A stretch of 64,000 nt of DNA. Source: Nonomuraea coxensis DSM 45129 (lineage in GTDB: Bacteria; Actinomycetota; Actinomycetes; Streptosporangiales; Streptosporangiaceae). The DNA is taken from NCBI RefSeq assembly GCF_019397265.1, contig NZ_CP068985.1, positions 5,560,501-5,624,500 of the forward strand. Reading direction: 5' to 3'. Below the pieces are notes generated by a model. The model did no database searches. It saw nothing but the letters and a program-made list of their open reading frames with translations, and was not told the origin of the DNA. The translations under genes were made by a program, and so were the position numbers. Positions 7,496 to 15,059 of the stretch are shown here, piece after piece; the first letter of the stretch is position 1, and every line of letters begins with the position of its first letter.

Positions 7496-8446
7496 TCACG
7501 CCATGGCCCCCTTCAGTCTGCGGATGACCGCCTCGCGCGCGTCCGGCGGCTCGACCACCTCGACGTCGCCGCCGAGGCTGGCCATCCAGCCGGCCAGCCG
7601 TTCGGGGTCGGAGAAGGTCAGCTCGGCCTCGTCCCAGCCGTCGATGCCGGGGTGGACGGCCCTGGCGAGCTGGCGCACCCCCTCGCACGCCCCCTGGCGC
7701 ACCCGTACGACGGCGACCCGCTCGTCCGTCGTCTCGTCGGGGAAGCCGACCATGGCCCGCAGGTCGACGCCGTCCGGCACGCGGACCGCCCCGGGCCTGC
7801 CGACGTGCGCGACCTGGCCGGCGATGCGGCTGAGCCGGAAGGCGCGCGGCGCCTGCCGGTCGCGGTCGAACCCGGCGAGGTACCAGCGGCCGCGCCGGCT
7901 CACCACGCCCCACGGCTCGACCGTGCGGGCGCGTACGGTCTCGCTGCCGGCGCCGCGGTAGTCGAAGCGCACCACGCGCCGGTCGCGCACGGCCTCCCAC
8001 AGCGCGGGGAAGGCCGGGTCGCGGGTGTCGACGCGCAGCTCCAGCGCGCCCGTGCCGACCGGCTGGTCGGTGGCGACGCCGCCGGCGCGCAGCTTGAGCA
8101 GCGCGCCCGAGGCGGCCTCGGCCAGGCTGGCCCGCTGCCACACCTGCGCGGCCAGGCCGAGCACGGCGGCCTCGTCGGGCTCCAGGGTGATCTCCGGCAG
8201 CTCGTACGACTCCCGCTGGATGCGGTAGCCCGGCTCGTCCTCCCACGGGTCGCGGACGACGTCGATGGGGATGCCGATCTCGCGCAGCTCGTTCTTGTCC
8301 CGCTCGAACATGCGCTGGAACGCCTCGTCGCCGTCCCGGTCGTAGCCGGGCACCGCCTGGCGGATCTGCTCGGCCGACAGCGGGCGCCGGGTGGCGAGCA
8401 GGCAGATGACGAGATTGAGCAGCCGTTCCGTCTTCCGGCGCGACAT
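7496..8446 (-). CDS. pafB: PafB, WYL-domain transcriptional regulator subunit
   Basis: This is the first gene of the pafBC pair, with an N-terminal HTH (RKTERLLNLVICLLATRRPL), a WYL domain (VVRFDYRGAGSETVRARTVE, then GRWYLAGFD) and a C-terminal WCX domain. I prefer ATG at 8446 (316 aa) because the AAGGAGG upstream lies about 10 nt before it but touches the alternative ATG at 8455. A TAGCGT hexamer at 8469-8474 fits as the -10 element and overlaps the -10 of the divergent DUF3866 gene. PafB and PafC act as one activator of DNA-repair genes. Confidence 0.9.
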   Translation of the reverse strand: MSRRKTERLLNLVICLLATRRPLSAEQIRQAVPGYDRDGDEAFQRMFERDKNELREIGIPIDVVRDPWEDEPGYRIQRESYELPEITLEPDEAAVLGLAAQVWQRASLAEAASGALLKLRAGGVATDQPVGTGALELRVDTRDPAFPALWEAVRDRRVVRFDYRGAGSETVRARTVEPWGVVSRRGRWYLAGFDRDRQAPRAFRLSRIAGQVAHVGRPGAVRVPDGVDLRAMVGFPDETTDERVAVVRVRQGACEGVRQLARAVHPGIDGWDEAELTFSDPERLAGWMASLGGDVEVVEPPDAREAVIRRLKGAMA

Positions 8447-8468
8447 CTGCCTCATTCCTCCTTCATCG

Positions 8469-8478
8469 ACGCTACCCT
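8469..8478. promoter_or_regulatory. overlapping divergent -10 elements (pafB / DUF3866 gene)
   Basis: On the plus strand TACCCT (8473-8478) stands 6 nt before GTG 8485, the spacing of a leaderless actinobacterial transcript. On the minus strand TAGCGT (8469-8474) is placed to give a short leader carrying AAGGAGG ahead of pafB. The two hexamers share two base pairs, so both polymerases could not open the DNA at once. Confidence 0.45.
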
Positions 8479-8484
8479 GCCCCC

Positions 8485-9552
8485 GTGATCAGATGGCGCA
8501 GGGGCGAGGTCGTACGGATCCGACGCGAGTGGCCGGGAGCGGTGGAGCTGGACGTCGCCGTCCCCGAGGGGGAGTGCCGGGCGCTTGCGTACCCCCCGCT
8601 GGTGGGGCGCCCGGAACCCGGCGACGACGTGCTGCTCAACACGACCGCGCTCGCGATGGGTCTCGGTACGGGAGGTTACGCCATGGTGGTGGCCGTCCCG
8701 AACCGTTTGCCGGAAGATCCTCAGGGGCCGGGGCACCTGGTGAAGGCCCGGTACACGCCGTTGCAGGCCACGGTGCAGGGCGCGGACGAGCAGGACTCGC
8801 CCCACCACGAGGTCCTGCGCGAGGCCGACTCCCTGGACGGGATGCCCGTCGTGGTGGCCGACCTGCACTCGGCGCTCGCGCCGATCCTCGCCGGCCTGTA
8901 CGAGGCCGCGCCGGGCACCCGGGTCGCGTACGTGATGCAGGACGGCGGCGCGCTGCCCGCGTGGTTCTCGATGACGGCGGCGCGGCTGCGCGAGTGCGGC
9001 TGGCTGGCGGGCGTGGTGACGGCGGGGCAGGCGTTCGGCGGCGACCTGGAGGCGGTGACCGTGCACACGGCGCTGCTGGCGGCCCGGCACGTGCTGGAGG
9101 CCGACGTGGCGATCGTCGCGCAGGGCCCCGGCAACCTGGGCTCGGGCACCCGGTGGGGCTTTTCCGGCGTGCAGGCGGGCGAGGCGGTCAACGCGGCCGG
9201 GGTGCTGCGGGGGCGGCCGGTGGCGGCGCTGCGGGTCAGCGAGGGCGACCGGCGCGAGCGGCATCTCGGCGTGTCGCACCACTCGCTGACCGCGTTCGGG
9301 CGGGTGGCGTTGTGCCCGGCCGACGTTCCCGTGCCCGACCTGCCGGGCGAGTTCGGGGCGCGGGTGCGCGACCAGGCCGAGCTGCTGGCGGTGCGGCACC
9401 GCCTGGTGCCGGTGCCGGTGGACGGCCTGCACGAGGCGCTGCGGGCGGCCCCGGTCCGGCTCTCGACGATGGGCCGGGGCCTGGAGGAGGACCTGGCCTA
9501 CTTCCTGGCCTCGGCGGCGGCGGGCAGGTTCGCGGCCTCGCTGCTGTCGTAG
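8485..9552 (+). CDS. DUF3866 family protein
   Basis: The 355-residue cytosolic protein has no membrane helix. It matches the DUF3866 layout. A beta-rich N-terminal part (RRGEVVRIRREWPGAVELDV) resembles an OB-like barrel. A second part has conserved glycines and histidines (VAQGPGNLGSGTRWGF, then LGVSHHSLTAFGRV). The biochemical function of the family is unknown. The gene is divergent from pafB and probably leaderless (TACCCT 6 nt before GTG). Its last 55 nt overlap the convergent DUF3291 gene. Confidence 0.8.
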   Translation: MIRWRRGEVVRIRREWPGAVELDVAVPEGECRALAYPPLVGRPEPGDDVLLNTTALAMGLGTGGYAMVVAVPNRLPEDPQGPGHLVKARYTPLQATVQGADEQDSPHHEVLREADSLDGMPVVVADLHSALAPILAGLYEAAPGTRVAYVMQDGGALPAWFSMTAARLRECGWLAGVVTAGQAFGGDLEAVTVHTALLAARHVLEADVAIVAQGPGNLGSGTRWGFSGVQAGEAVNAAGVLRGRPVAALRVSEGDRRERHLGVSHHSLTAFGRVALCPADVPVPDLPGEFGARVRDQAELLAVRHRLVPVPVDGLHEALRAAPVRLSTMGRGLEEDLAYFLASAAAGRFAASLLS

Positions 9553-9989
9553 GCGTCCTTGTAGGTGAACGCCTCCGGGCTCGGCCCTTCGGTCTTGAGG
9601 CGTTCGAGCCGCTCCATGGCCTCGGCCAGCGTCGGGATGGTGCCCTCGGGGACCCACCACATCACCATCGTCGGCTCCGCCATGCGCTGGAACCACTCCC
9701 TGCGCCGGCGCAGCACGTCCAGGTGCGGGGAGCGGTAGACGTAGTTCCAGAGCGACTCCAGCGACTCCCACACCGAGAAGTTGACGAGCAGGTAGTCGCC
9801 GTAGTCGTGGCGGACGGTCGCGGTGGGGTCGCTCTCGCTCTCCTTCAGCCGCCAGACGAACCCGGGGGCGGCGTCGGCAACGGCGTTGATCGGTTCGAGC
9901 AGTGCGACGAACTCGGCGAGCTCGGCGGAGTCGATGGGCGCGCGCAGATGGGCGAGGTTGAGCTGGGCGAGATGCATGACGCTCAGCAC
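9498..9989 (-). CDS. DUF3291 family protein (antibiotic-monooxygenase-like fold)
   Basis: The 163-residue protein has the DUF3291 pattern: HLAQLNLAHLRAP at the start, GFVWRLKES in the middle, then NFSVWESLESLWNYVYRSPH and WFQRMAEPTMVMWWVPEG. The family has a dimeric alpha-beta barrel related to ABM monooxygenases. Substrates are not known. The start is GTG 9989 or ATG 9977. It begins 21 nt after the stop of the HTH regulator gene, so the two are likely one operon. Its 3' end overlaps the convergent DUF3866 gene. Confidence 0.8.
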   Translation of the reverse strand: MLSVMHLAQLNLAHLRAPIDSAELAEFVALLEPINAVADAAPGFVWRLKESESDPTATVRHDYGDYLLVNFSVWESLESLWNYVYRSPHLDVLRRRREWFQRMAEPTMVMWWVPEGTIPTLAEAMERLERLKTEGPSPEAFTYKDAYDSSEAANLPAAAEARK

Positions 9990-10010
9990 ATCACCCCCCG
10001 GCGTTCTATG

Positions 10011-10655
10011 TCAATCTCCATTTGTTTTAGAAAGGGCGACGCAGCACTCCCCCGGCCGCGGATCGAGCCGCGCCCGCCCCGGGTCCTCGCCCAGCCCACG
10101 CAGCAGCCCCTGGCACAGCGCCAGGTTCATCGAGCACACCAGCAGCGGCTCCTCCACGGCCAGCACGTGGAACGGGCAGTTGCGCAGCCGCAGCAGCCCG
10201 CCCTCCTCGTACGGCTCGTAGCCCCGCTCCCCCAGCACCCGCTCCACCGGCTCGCCCGCGTGCCGCGCCCCGATGCGCTCACCCGCGCCGCGCGCCGCCT
10301 GCTCCGCCTGCTCCTCGGCGCCCAGCAGGTCGACCACGCCGGCCAGGACCGAGGCGAGCGTGACGTAGTCGCGCGGCGGCAGGCTCACCGAGCGCTCGCC
10401 CCTCGCCCTGCGGTAGACCTTGGCCGGCCGCCCGCTGCCCGGCCCCTTCTTCGCCGGCGCGCGGAACCCGCTCTCCAGCAGCCCGGCCTCGACCAGCTTG
10501 TCGAGGTGGTGGCCGGCGAGCGTCCGCGACACCCCGGCCGCCTCGGCGGCCTCCCCCCGGCCGACGTCGCCGCCGCCGGCCGCGACGGCCTCGTAGAGGC
10601 TGCGGCGTACCGGGTCGTTCAGCAGGGCCAGCGCGTCGAGGTCGTCGGTGCTCAC
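10011..10655 (-). CDS. HTH regulator with C-terminal cysteine cluster
   Basis: An N-terminal winged helix (LALLNDPVRRSLYEAVAAGG, then GVSRTLAGHHLDKLVEAGLL) is joined to a C-terminal domain with five cysteines: NCPFH, VCSMN, LCQGL and ECC. This follows COG2345-type (SufR-like) regulators, in which C-terminal cysteines bind an Fe-S cluster. The spacing here is C-x13-C-x6-C-x23-CC, which differs from the cyanobacterial SufR spacing. It probably senses redox state or iron and controls itself plus the downstream DUF3291 gene. The cofactor is inferred, not shown. Confidence 0.75.
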   Translation of the reverse strand: MSTDDLDALALLNDPVRRSLYEAVAAGGGDVGRGEAAEAAGVSRTLAGHHLDKLVEAGLLESGFRAPAKKGPGSGRPAKVYRRARGERSVSLPPRDYVTLASVLAGVVDLLGAEEQAEQAARGAGERIGARHAGEPVERVLGERGYEPYEEGGLLRLRNCPFHVLAVEEPLLVCSMNLALCQGLLRGLGEDPGRARLDPRPGECCVALSKTNGD

Positions 10656-10683
10656 AGGCGGGAGTCTATGTGCGCGGCCCCGC

Positions 10684-11688
10684 TCAATAGACGGCCAGCA
10701 CGTCCACGACGAAGACGAGGGTGTCGTCGCCCTTGATCCCGTACGCGGGGAAGCCCGGAGCGCCGTACCCGTAGGCGGGCGGGACGACCATCAGCACCCG
10801 GCTGCCGGCCGGAACGCCGGTCAGGGCCTGCTCCCACGCCCTGATGAGGCCGCCGTCGCCGAGCTTGAACGCCTTCGGCAGGCCGCTCGTCCACGTGGTG
10901 TCGAAGACGCGGCGGCTGCCCCAGACCGCGCCCGCGTACTGGGCGACGACGAGACGGCCCGGCCGCGCCCTGGGGCCTGAGCCGCGTTCGACCACCGTGG
11001 ACGCGAACCGGGCGGGCGGAGCGCCCGCGGGCACCCGCAGCGCCGGGCGCGCGCCGCCGCTCACGCGCACGCCCGCCAGCGTGCCCGCGCGGCCCTCGAC
11101 CGAGGCGCCCTTGTGGTGGGCGCCGAGGATGTCCACGACGTAGAACAGCTCGTCGGAGGGGCTCACGCCGCGCGGCGGGTTGGGGCCGAAGCCGTCGCCG
11201 GGCGGGACGGCGGCGATGACCCTGCTGCCGACCGTACGCCCCTCCAGGGCCCGGTCCAGGCCCGGCAGCAGGCCACCCACGGGGAACGCGGCAGGGGCGC
11301 CACGGGTGAAGCTGGAGTCGACCAGGCGGTTGCGGCCGCCGTCCCAGACGTGGGCGGTGTACTGCACGACCGCCACGTCGTCCGGCTCCAGGCGGGCGCC
11401 CTTGCCCGTGGTCAGCTCGTCCACCTGCAGGCCGGGCGCGGGCCTGCCCTCGGGGAAGTCGACGGTGGGCCGCGCGCCGAACGCCCCCGCCACCTTCAGC
11501 TCCAGCCCCTCGGCGGGCGCCGCGCTGCAGCCCGCCAGCACCGCCCCTACGAGCACCGCCCTCAGCACCCGCACGAACACCGCCCCAGGCCCCGGCGAAA
11601 CCACCGGCCCTGTCACCGGCCCTGTCACCGGCCCTGTCACCGGCATGGGCTTCCGCGCGGCTTTCGGCGCGATGGCATGGCGGAGCAT
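10684..11688 (-). CDS. FKBP-type peptidyl-prolyl isomerase lipoprotein with repeat-extended N terminus
   Basis: Two FKBP domains follow a lipobox. Domain 1 lies at about 75-180 (VVQYTAHVWDGGR, GSRVIAAVPPGDGFG) and domain 2 at about 225-334 (VVAQYAGAVWGSRRVFDTTW, GSRVLMVVPPAYGYG). The lipobox VLAGC puts the acylated Cys at 54, unusually far in. The first 36 residues include VTGP three times in a row, from a 12-bp repeat (11603-11638). ATG 11688 is supported by AGGGAGG just upstream. It should fold exported proteins at the outer face of the membrane. It is paired with a second FKBP lipoprotein gene upstream. Confidence 0.85.
   Translation of the reverse strand: MLRHAIAPKAARKPMPVTGPVTGPVTGPVVSPGPGAVFVRVLRAVLVGAVLAGCSAAPAEGLELKVAGAFGARPTVDFPEGRPAPGLQVDELTTGKGARLEPDDVAVVQYTAHVWDGGRNRLVDSSFTRGAPAAFPVGGLLPGLDRALEGRTVGSRVIAAVPPGDGFGPNPPRGVSPSDELFYVVDILGAHHKGASVEGRAGTLAGVRVSGGARPALRVPAGAPPARFASTVVERGSGPRARPGRLVVAQYAGAVWGSRRVFDTTWTSGLPKAFKLGDGGLIRAWEQALTGVPAGSRVLMVVPPAYGYGAPGFPAYGIKGDDTLVFVVDVLAVY
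11603..11638 (-). repeat. 12-bp tandem repeat, three copies
   Basis: ACCGGCCCTGTC occurs three times exactly and adds VTGP x3 to the n-region of the FKBP signal peptide. Confidence 0.85.
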
Positions 11689-11705
11689 CGGGCCCTCCCT
11701 ACGCG

Positions 11706-11735
11706 GCGAGCCCCGGGGGTGTCCCCGGGGCTCGC
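11706..11735 (-). terminator. 13-bp perfect hairpin between the two FKBP genes
   Basis: GCGAGCCCCGGGG (11706-11718) pairs with CCCCGGGGCTCGC (11723-11735) around GTGT. It lies after the stop of the upstream FKBP gene and just ahead of the ribosome site of the downstream one. It could terminate or limit read-through. There is no clear T tract. Confidence 0.5.
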
Positions 11736-11804
11736 GATGCTACCGCGCCGGCCCGCCACAAACCCCGCCGAATCCGCAAATCGCGGACACCGGGGCCGAA
11801 CGGC

Positions 11805-12743
11805 TCAGTAGGCGCCCAGGACGTCCACGACGAACACCAGCGTGCTGTTGGCCGGGATGTTCGGCTGCTCCTGGTCGCCATAGCCCAGGGACGGCGGGAT
11901 GCTCATGACGACCCGGCTGCCGACCGGCACCCCGGCGAGCCCCTGCTGCCAGCCCTGGATGACCCCGCTCAGCGGGAACTCGGCCGCCTCGCCCCGCTCC
12001 CAGCTCGAGTCGAACTGCTTGTCGGTGCCCCAGATCTTGCCCGTGTAGTGGACGGTGAGCGTCTGGTTGGGCTGCACCTTCGCGCCGGTCCCCTCGATCA
12101 CCGTCTTGACGACCAGCTCGCCCGGGGGCTTCTCGCCGGTCTTCGTGGTGAGCGTCGGCGCCTTCTCGCCGCCCGGGTTGTCGACCTTGACGCCCTTGAT
12201 GGACTGCCCGGTCTCCTTGCCGGTGGCGGCCTTCAGCGCGGGCGGCTGCGTGCCGACCACGTCGAAGACGAACACCTTGGTCGGCTCGGCCGGCGCGCTC
12301 TGCTGCTGCTGCTGTTGCTGGGGAACCGAGTCGTTCGCCAGCACGGCCAGCAGCCGGCCGCCGTGCTTGACCTTGGTGAAGCCCTCCTGCAGCACCTGCG
12401 GGAGCTGCTCGTTGACCGAGATGGTCTCGGGGGCCTTGGTGTCGTACGACGAGCCCTGGGCGGCGTTGGTCTTGCCGTCCCAGTCCCAGACGGTCAGGTT
12501 GACGATGACCTTGTCACCGGTCTTGATCTCGGTGCCGCTGCCCGGCTGGATCACCTCGTAGGACGACTTGGTGGCCGGCGTGCCGGACGGGAAGGTCAGC
12601 GTGGGCTTGGCGCCGAGATCCCCGGCGACCTTGACCCCGGCGGACCCGCCGGAGGCGGCGCCGGTGGCGCCGCCGTCGGAGCCGCATCCCGCGGCGAAGA
12701 AGATCAGCGGCATCGCTGTCAGAACGGCCAGAACGCGGCGCAT
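11805..12743 (-). CDS. FKBP-type peptidyl-prolyl isomerase lipoprotein
   Basis: The 312-residue lipoprotein has a standard signal (MRRVLAVLTAMPLIFFAAGC, Cys20). A degenerate FKBP-like first domain (KVIVNLTVWDWDGKTNAAQG) includes a QQQQQQQ run near the middle. The canonical second domain is near the C terminus (LTVHYTGKIWGTDKQFDSSW, then MSIPPSLGYGDQ). It catalyses prolyl isomerisation of secreted proteins. GAGGGAAACGC precedes the ATG. The gene lies downstream of pafA and upstream of the second FKBP lipoprotein gene. Confidence 0.9.
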   Translation of the reverse strand: MRRVLAVLTAMPLIFFAAGCGSDGGATGAASGGSAGVKVAGDLGAKPTLTFPSGTPATKSSYEVIQPGSGTEIKTGDKVIVNLTVWDWDGKTNAAQGSSYDTKAPETISVNEQLPQVLQEGFTKVKHGGRLLAVLANDSVPQQQQQQQSAPAEPTKVFVFDVVGTQPPALKAATGKETGQSIKGVKVDNPGGEKAPTLTTKTGEKPPGELVVKTVIEGTGAKVQPNQTLTVHYTGKIWGTDKQFDSSWERGEAAEFPLSGVIQGWQQGLAGVPVGSRVVMSIPPSLGYGDQEQPNIPANSTLVFVVDVLGAY

Positions 12744-12780
12744 GCGTTTCCCTCGGAAAAGACGTCAGATTCGCGTCACC

Positions 12781-12799
12781 CTACCCGAAGCTCGGGTAG
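12781..12799. promoter_or_regulatory. inverted repeat overlapping a putative -10 upstream of the FKBP gene
   Basis: CTACCCGA (12781-12788) and TCGGGTAG (12792-12799) form an 8-bp repeat with a 3-nt spacer. The minus-strand hexamer TAGGGT (12778-12783) overlaps its edge, so the repeat may be an operator for the FKBP promoter. It could also serve as a weak pafA terminator. Confidence 0.35.
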
Positions 12800-12842
12800 G
12801 CCCGAGGTAAACGCACCGCGCGCGTCCCGCCCGCCCGGCGGC

Positions 12843-14201
12843 TCACATGCCGGCGATCAGCTTGTCCACCCGCTCGTCCACGCTGCGGAACGGGTCCTTG
12901 CACAGCACGGTGCGCTGCGCCTGGTCGTTGAGCTTCAGGTGCACCCAGTCGACGGTGAAGTCGCGCCGCTTCTCCTGCGCCTTGCGGATGAACTCGCCCC
13001 GCAGCCGCGCCCGCGTGGTCTGCGGCGGCACCGACTTGGCCTCGAAGATCTTCAGGTCGGACGCGACCCGCTCCACCGAGCCGCGCTTCTGCAGCAGGTA
13101 GTAGAGGCCGCGCTTGCGGTGCACGTCGTGGTAGGCGAGGTCGAGCTGCGCCACCCGGGGCGAGGAGAGCGGCAGGTCGTACTTCTTCCGGTAGCGCTCG
13201 ATGAGCTGGTATTTCGTCACCCAGTCGATCTCGCGCGAGACCAGGTCGAGGTCGCCGGTCTCGACCGCGCGCAGCGTGCGCTCCCACAGCTCCAGTACGC
13301 GGTGGGCGATGGCGTCGCCGCCGCGCCGGTCCACGAAGTCCTTCGCCTTGGACAGGTATTCCTGCTGGATCTCCAGGCTCGACGCCTCGCGCCCGTTGGC
13401 CAGGCGCACCCGCCGCCGCCCGGTCATGTCGTGGGAGACCTCGCGGATGGCCCTGATCGGGTTCTCCAGCGACAGGTCGCGCATCACCGTGCCGGACTCG
13501 ATCATGCGCAGCACCAGGTCGGTGGCGCCGACCTTGAGGAGCATCGTGGTCTCGCTCATGTTGGAGTCGCCGACGATGACGTGCAGGCGGCGGAAGCGCT
13601 CGGCGTCGGCGTGCGGCTCGTCACGGGTGTTGATGATGGGCCGCGACCGGGTGGTGGCGCTGGAGACGCCCTCCCAGATGTGCTCGGCCCGCTGCGAGAC
13701 GCAGTAGACCGCCCCCCGCGGCGTCTGCAGCACCTTCCCGGCCCCGCAGACGATCTGCCGCGTCACGAGGAAGGGGATCAGCACGTCGGCCAGGCGGCCG
13801 AACTCCCCGTGCCGGCCGACGAGGTAGTTCTCGTGGCAGCCGTAGGAGTTGCCCGCCGAGTCGGTGTTGTTCTTGAACAGGTAGATGTCGCCGGCGATGC
13901 CCTCCTCGCGCAGCCGCTTCTCGGCGTCGACGAGGAGACCTTCCAGGATGCGCTCGCCCGCCTTGTCGTGGGTGACGAGCTCGATGACGTTGTCACACTC
14001 GGGTGTTGCGTATTCAGGATGGCTGCCCACGTCGAGGTAGAGGCGGGCGCCGTTGCGGAGGAAGACGTTGCTCGATCGGCCCCAGGACACGACTCGCCGG
14101 AACAGGTAGCGCGCGACCTCGTCAGGGGACAGCCTGCGCTGCCCCCTGAACGTGCAGGTCACGCCGTACTCGTTCTCCAGCCCGAAGATGCGACGATCCA
14201 T
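12843..14201 (-). CDS. pafA: PafA, Pup-protein ligase
   Basis: The 452-residue enzyme of the carboxylate-amine ligase/glutamine synthetase fold starts MDRRIFGLENEYGVTC. It carries YLDVGSHPEYAT, whose Asp57 matches the catalytic aspartate of the family, and KNNTDSAGNSYGCHENYL. It uses ATP to phosphorylate the C-terminal Glu of Pup and joins it to substrate lysines. ATG 14201 is chosen because TAGTGT stands exactly 6 nt before it (leaderless signal). The adjoining GTG at 14204 would add one residue. Pup here already ends in Glu, so this ligase can use it directly. Confidence 0.97.
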   Translation of the reverse strand: MDRRIFGLENEYGVTCTFRGQRRLSPDEVARYLFRRVVSWGRSSNVFLRNGARLYLDVGSHPEYATPECDNVIELVTHDKAGERILEGLLVDAEKRLREEGIAGDIYLFKNNTDSAGNSYGCHENYLVGRHGEFGRLADVLIPFLVTRQIVCGAGKVLQTPRGAVYCVSQRAEHIWEGVSSATTRSRPIINTRDEPHADAERFRRLHVIVGDSNMSETTMLLKVGATDLVLRMIESGTVMRDLSLENPIRAIREVSHDMTGRRRVRLANGREASSLEIQQEYLSKAKDFVDRRGGDAIAHRVLELWERTLRAVETGDLDLVSREIDWVTKYQLIERYRKKYDLPLSSPRVAQLDLAYHDVHRKRGLYYLLQKRGSVERVASDLKIFEAKSVPPQTTRARLRGEFIRKAQEKRRDFTVDWVHLKLNDQAQRTVLCKDPFRSVDERVDKLIAGM

Positions 14202-14207
14202 CACCTC

Positions 14208-14213
14208 ACACTA
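14208..14213 (-). promoter_or_regulatory. -10 element of a leaderless pafA promoter
   Basis: TAGTGT on the minus strand is separated by 6 nt from ATG 14201, with no separate ribosome-binding site. pafA therefore appears to have its own promoter rather than relying only on read-through from prcA. Confidence 0.5.
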
Positions 14214-14333
14214 TGCCCATGGATCGGCGATCGGGAGAGATCGTGCCGGGTGTTTTCGGTGGCCGTCCCATTTGAGGCGTTTCGTCCTCGCCGTGCCCTG
14301 CCGTGCCCGCCCCTGAAGAGCACGGCGGCGCAC

Positions 14334-14861
14334 TCACGGGACGTAGATCTCCTGGACCTTGACGATCTTGCCCCGGTAGACCGTGATGAGGGACGGCTGA
14401 CGCTGCTTGCCGTGCCGCTTGACCAGCACCGACGCTGGGCAGCGCTTGGCGCCCAGGCCGGTCTTCCTGCTCACCGTGAGCGAACCGGCCGACTGCTTGC
14501 AGCCGTACGCCGACAGGAACACCACGTTCTTCGCGATCGGCGAGGCGTAGGCCATCGCGTCGCCCTCGCGCGGGCCCACGAAGTAGCCCATTGTGTGCTT
14601 GTCCCGTTTCCACCTGATCGGCTGGTACTCGGCCACGCCGCCGCTCACGTGGGTGATCCAGCCGCGCAGGATCCCGTCGTGACGGGGGCTGATGCGCTTG
14701 GTGAAGTCGTGCTTCGGGTCGGGCTGGAAGGTGGTGCCGAAGATCTTCGGCGCCTTGAAGCGGGGGTAGGCGGCGGTCTCGGCCTGAACGGCGCCGCCGG
14801 ACGCCACCAGCGCCGCGGCGGCCACGCCGCCGGCGAGGAGGGTGCGCAACGAAGTGTTCAC
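14334..14861 (-). CDS. secreted protein of unknown function, 175 aa
   Basis: GTG 14861 gives a clear Sec signal peptide (NTSLRTLLAGGVAAAALVAS, cleavage near AVQA). A mature part of about 145 residues follows, with aromatic/basic character (AAYPRFKAPKIFGTTF, HDGILRGWITHVSGG, KHTMGYFVGPREG) and two cysteines (YGCKQ, KRCPA) that could form a disulfide. I know no homologous family. It lies between prcA and pafA on the same strand, but 198 nt from prcA. This is not a standard position for any proteasome gene, so it is probably an insertion. The longer open frame (34 more residues) lacks a sensible signal peptide. Confidence 0.65.
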   Translation of the reverse strand: MNTSLRTLLAGGVAAAALVASGGAVQAETAAYPRFKAPKIFGTTFQPDPKHDFTKRISPRHDGILRGWITHVSGGVAEYQPIRWKRDKHTMGYFVGPREGDAMAYASPIAKNVVFLSAYGCKQSAGSLTVSRKTGLGAKRCPASVLVKRHGKQRQPSLITVYRGKIVKVQEIYVP

Positions 14862-15059
14862 GGACCTTGAGACCCTCGCCACGCACCTCCGGTTCGCGCC
14901 CGGCCCAGTGATCCAGCTCACACTGTGCCGGCCGGCTGGCGACCGGCGGGCGCTCCTCGCCACACCAGCGCGCGGCCGGACAGCATGAAACGGCGGGGCC
15001 GCGTGATGAAACGGCGGGGCCGCGTGGACGGCGGCCCCGCCGGGAGACAGGCGCGTGAA

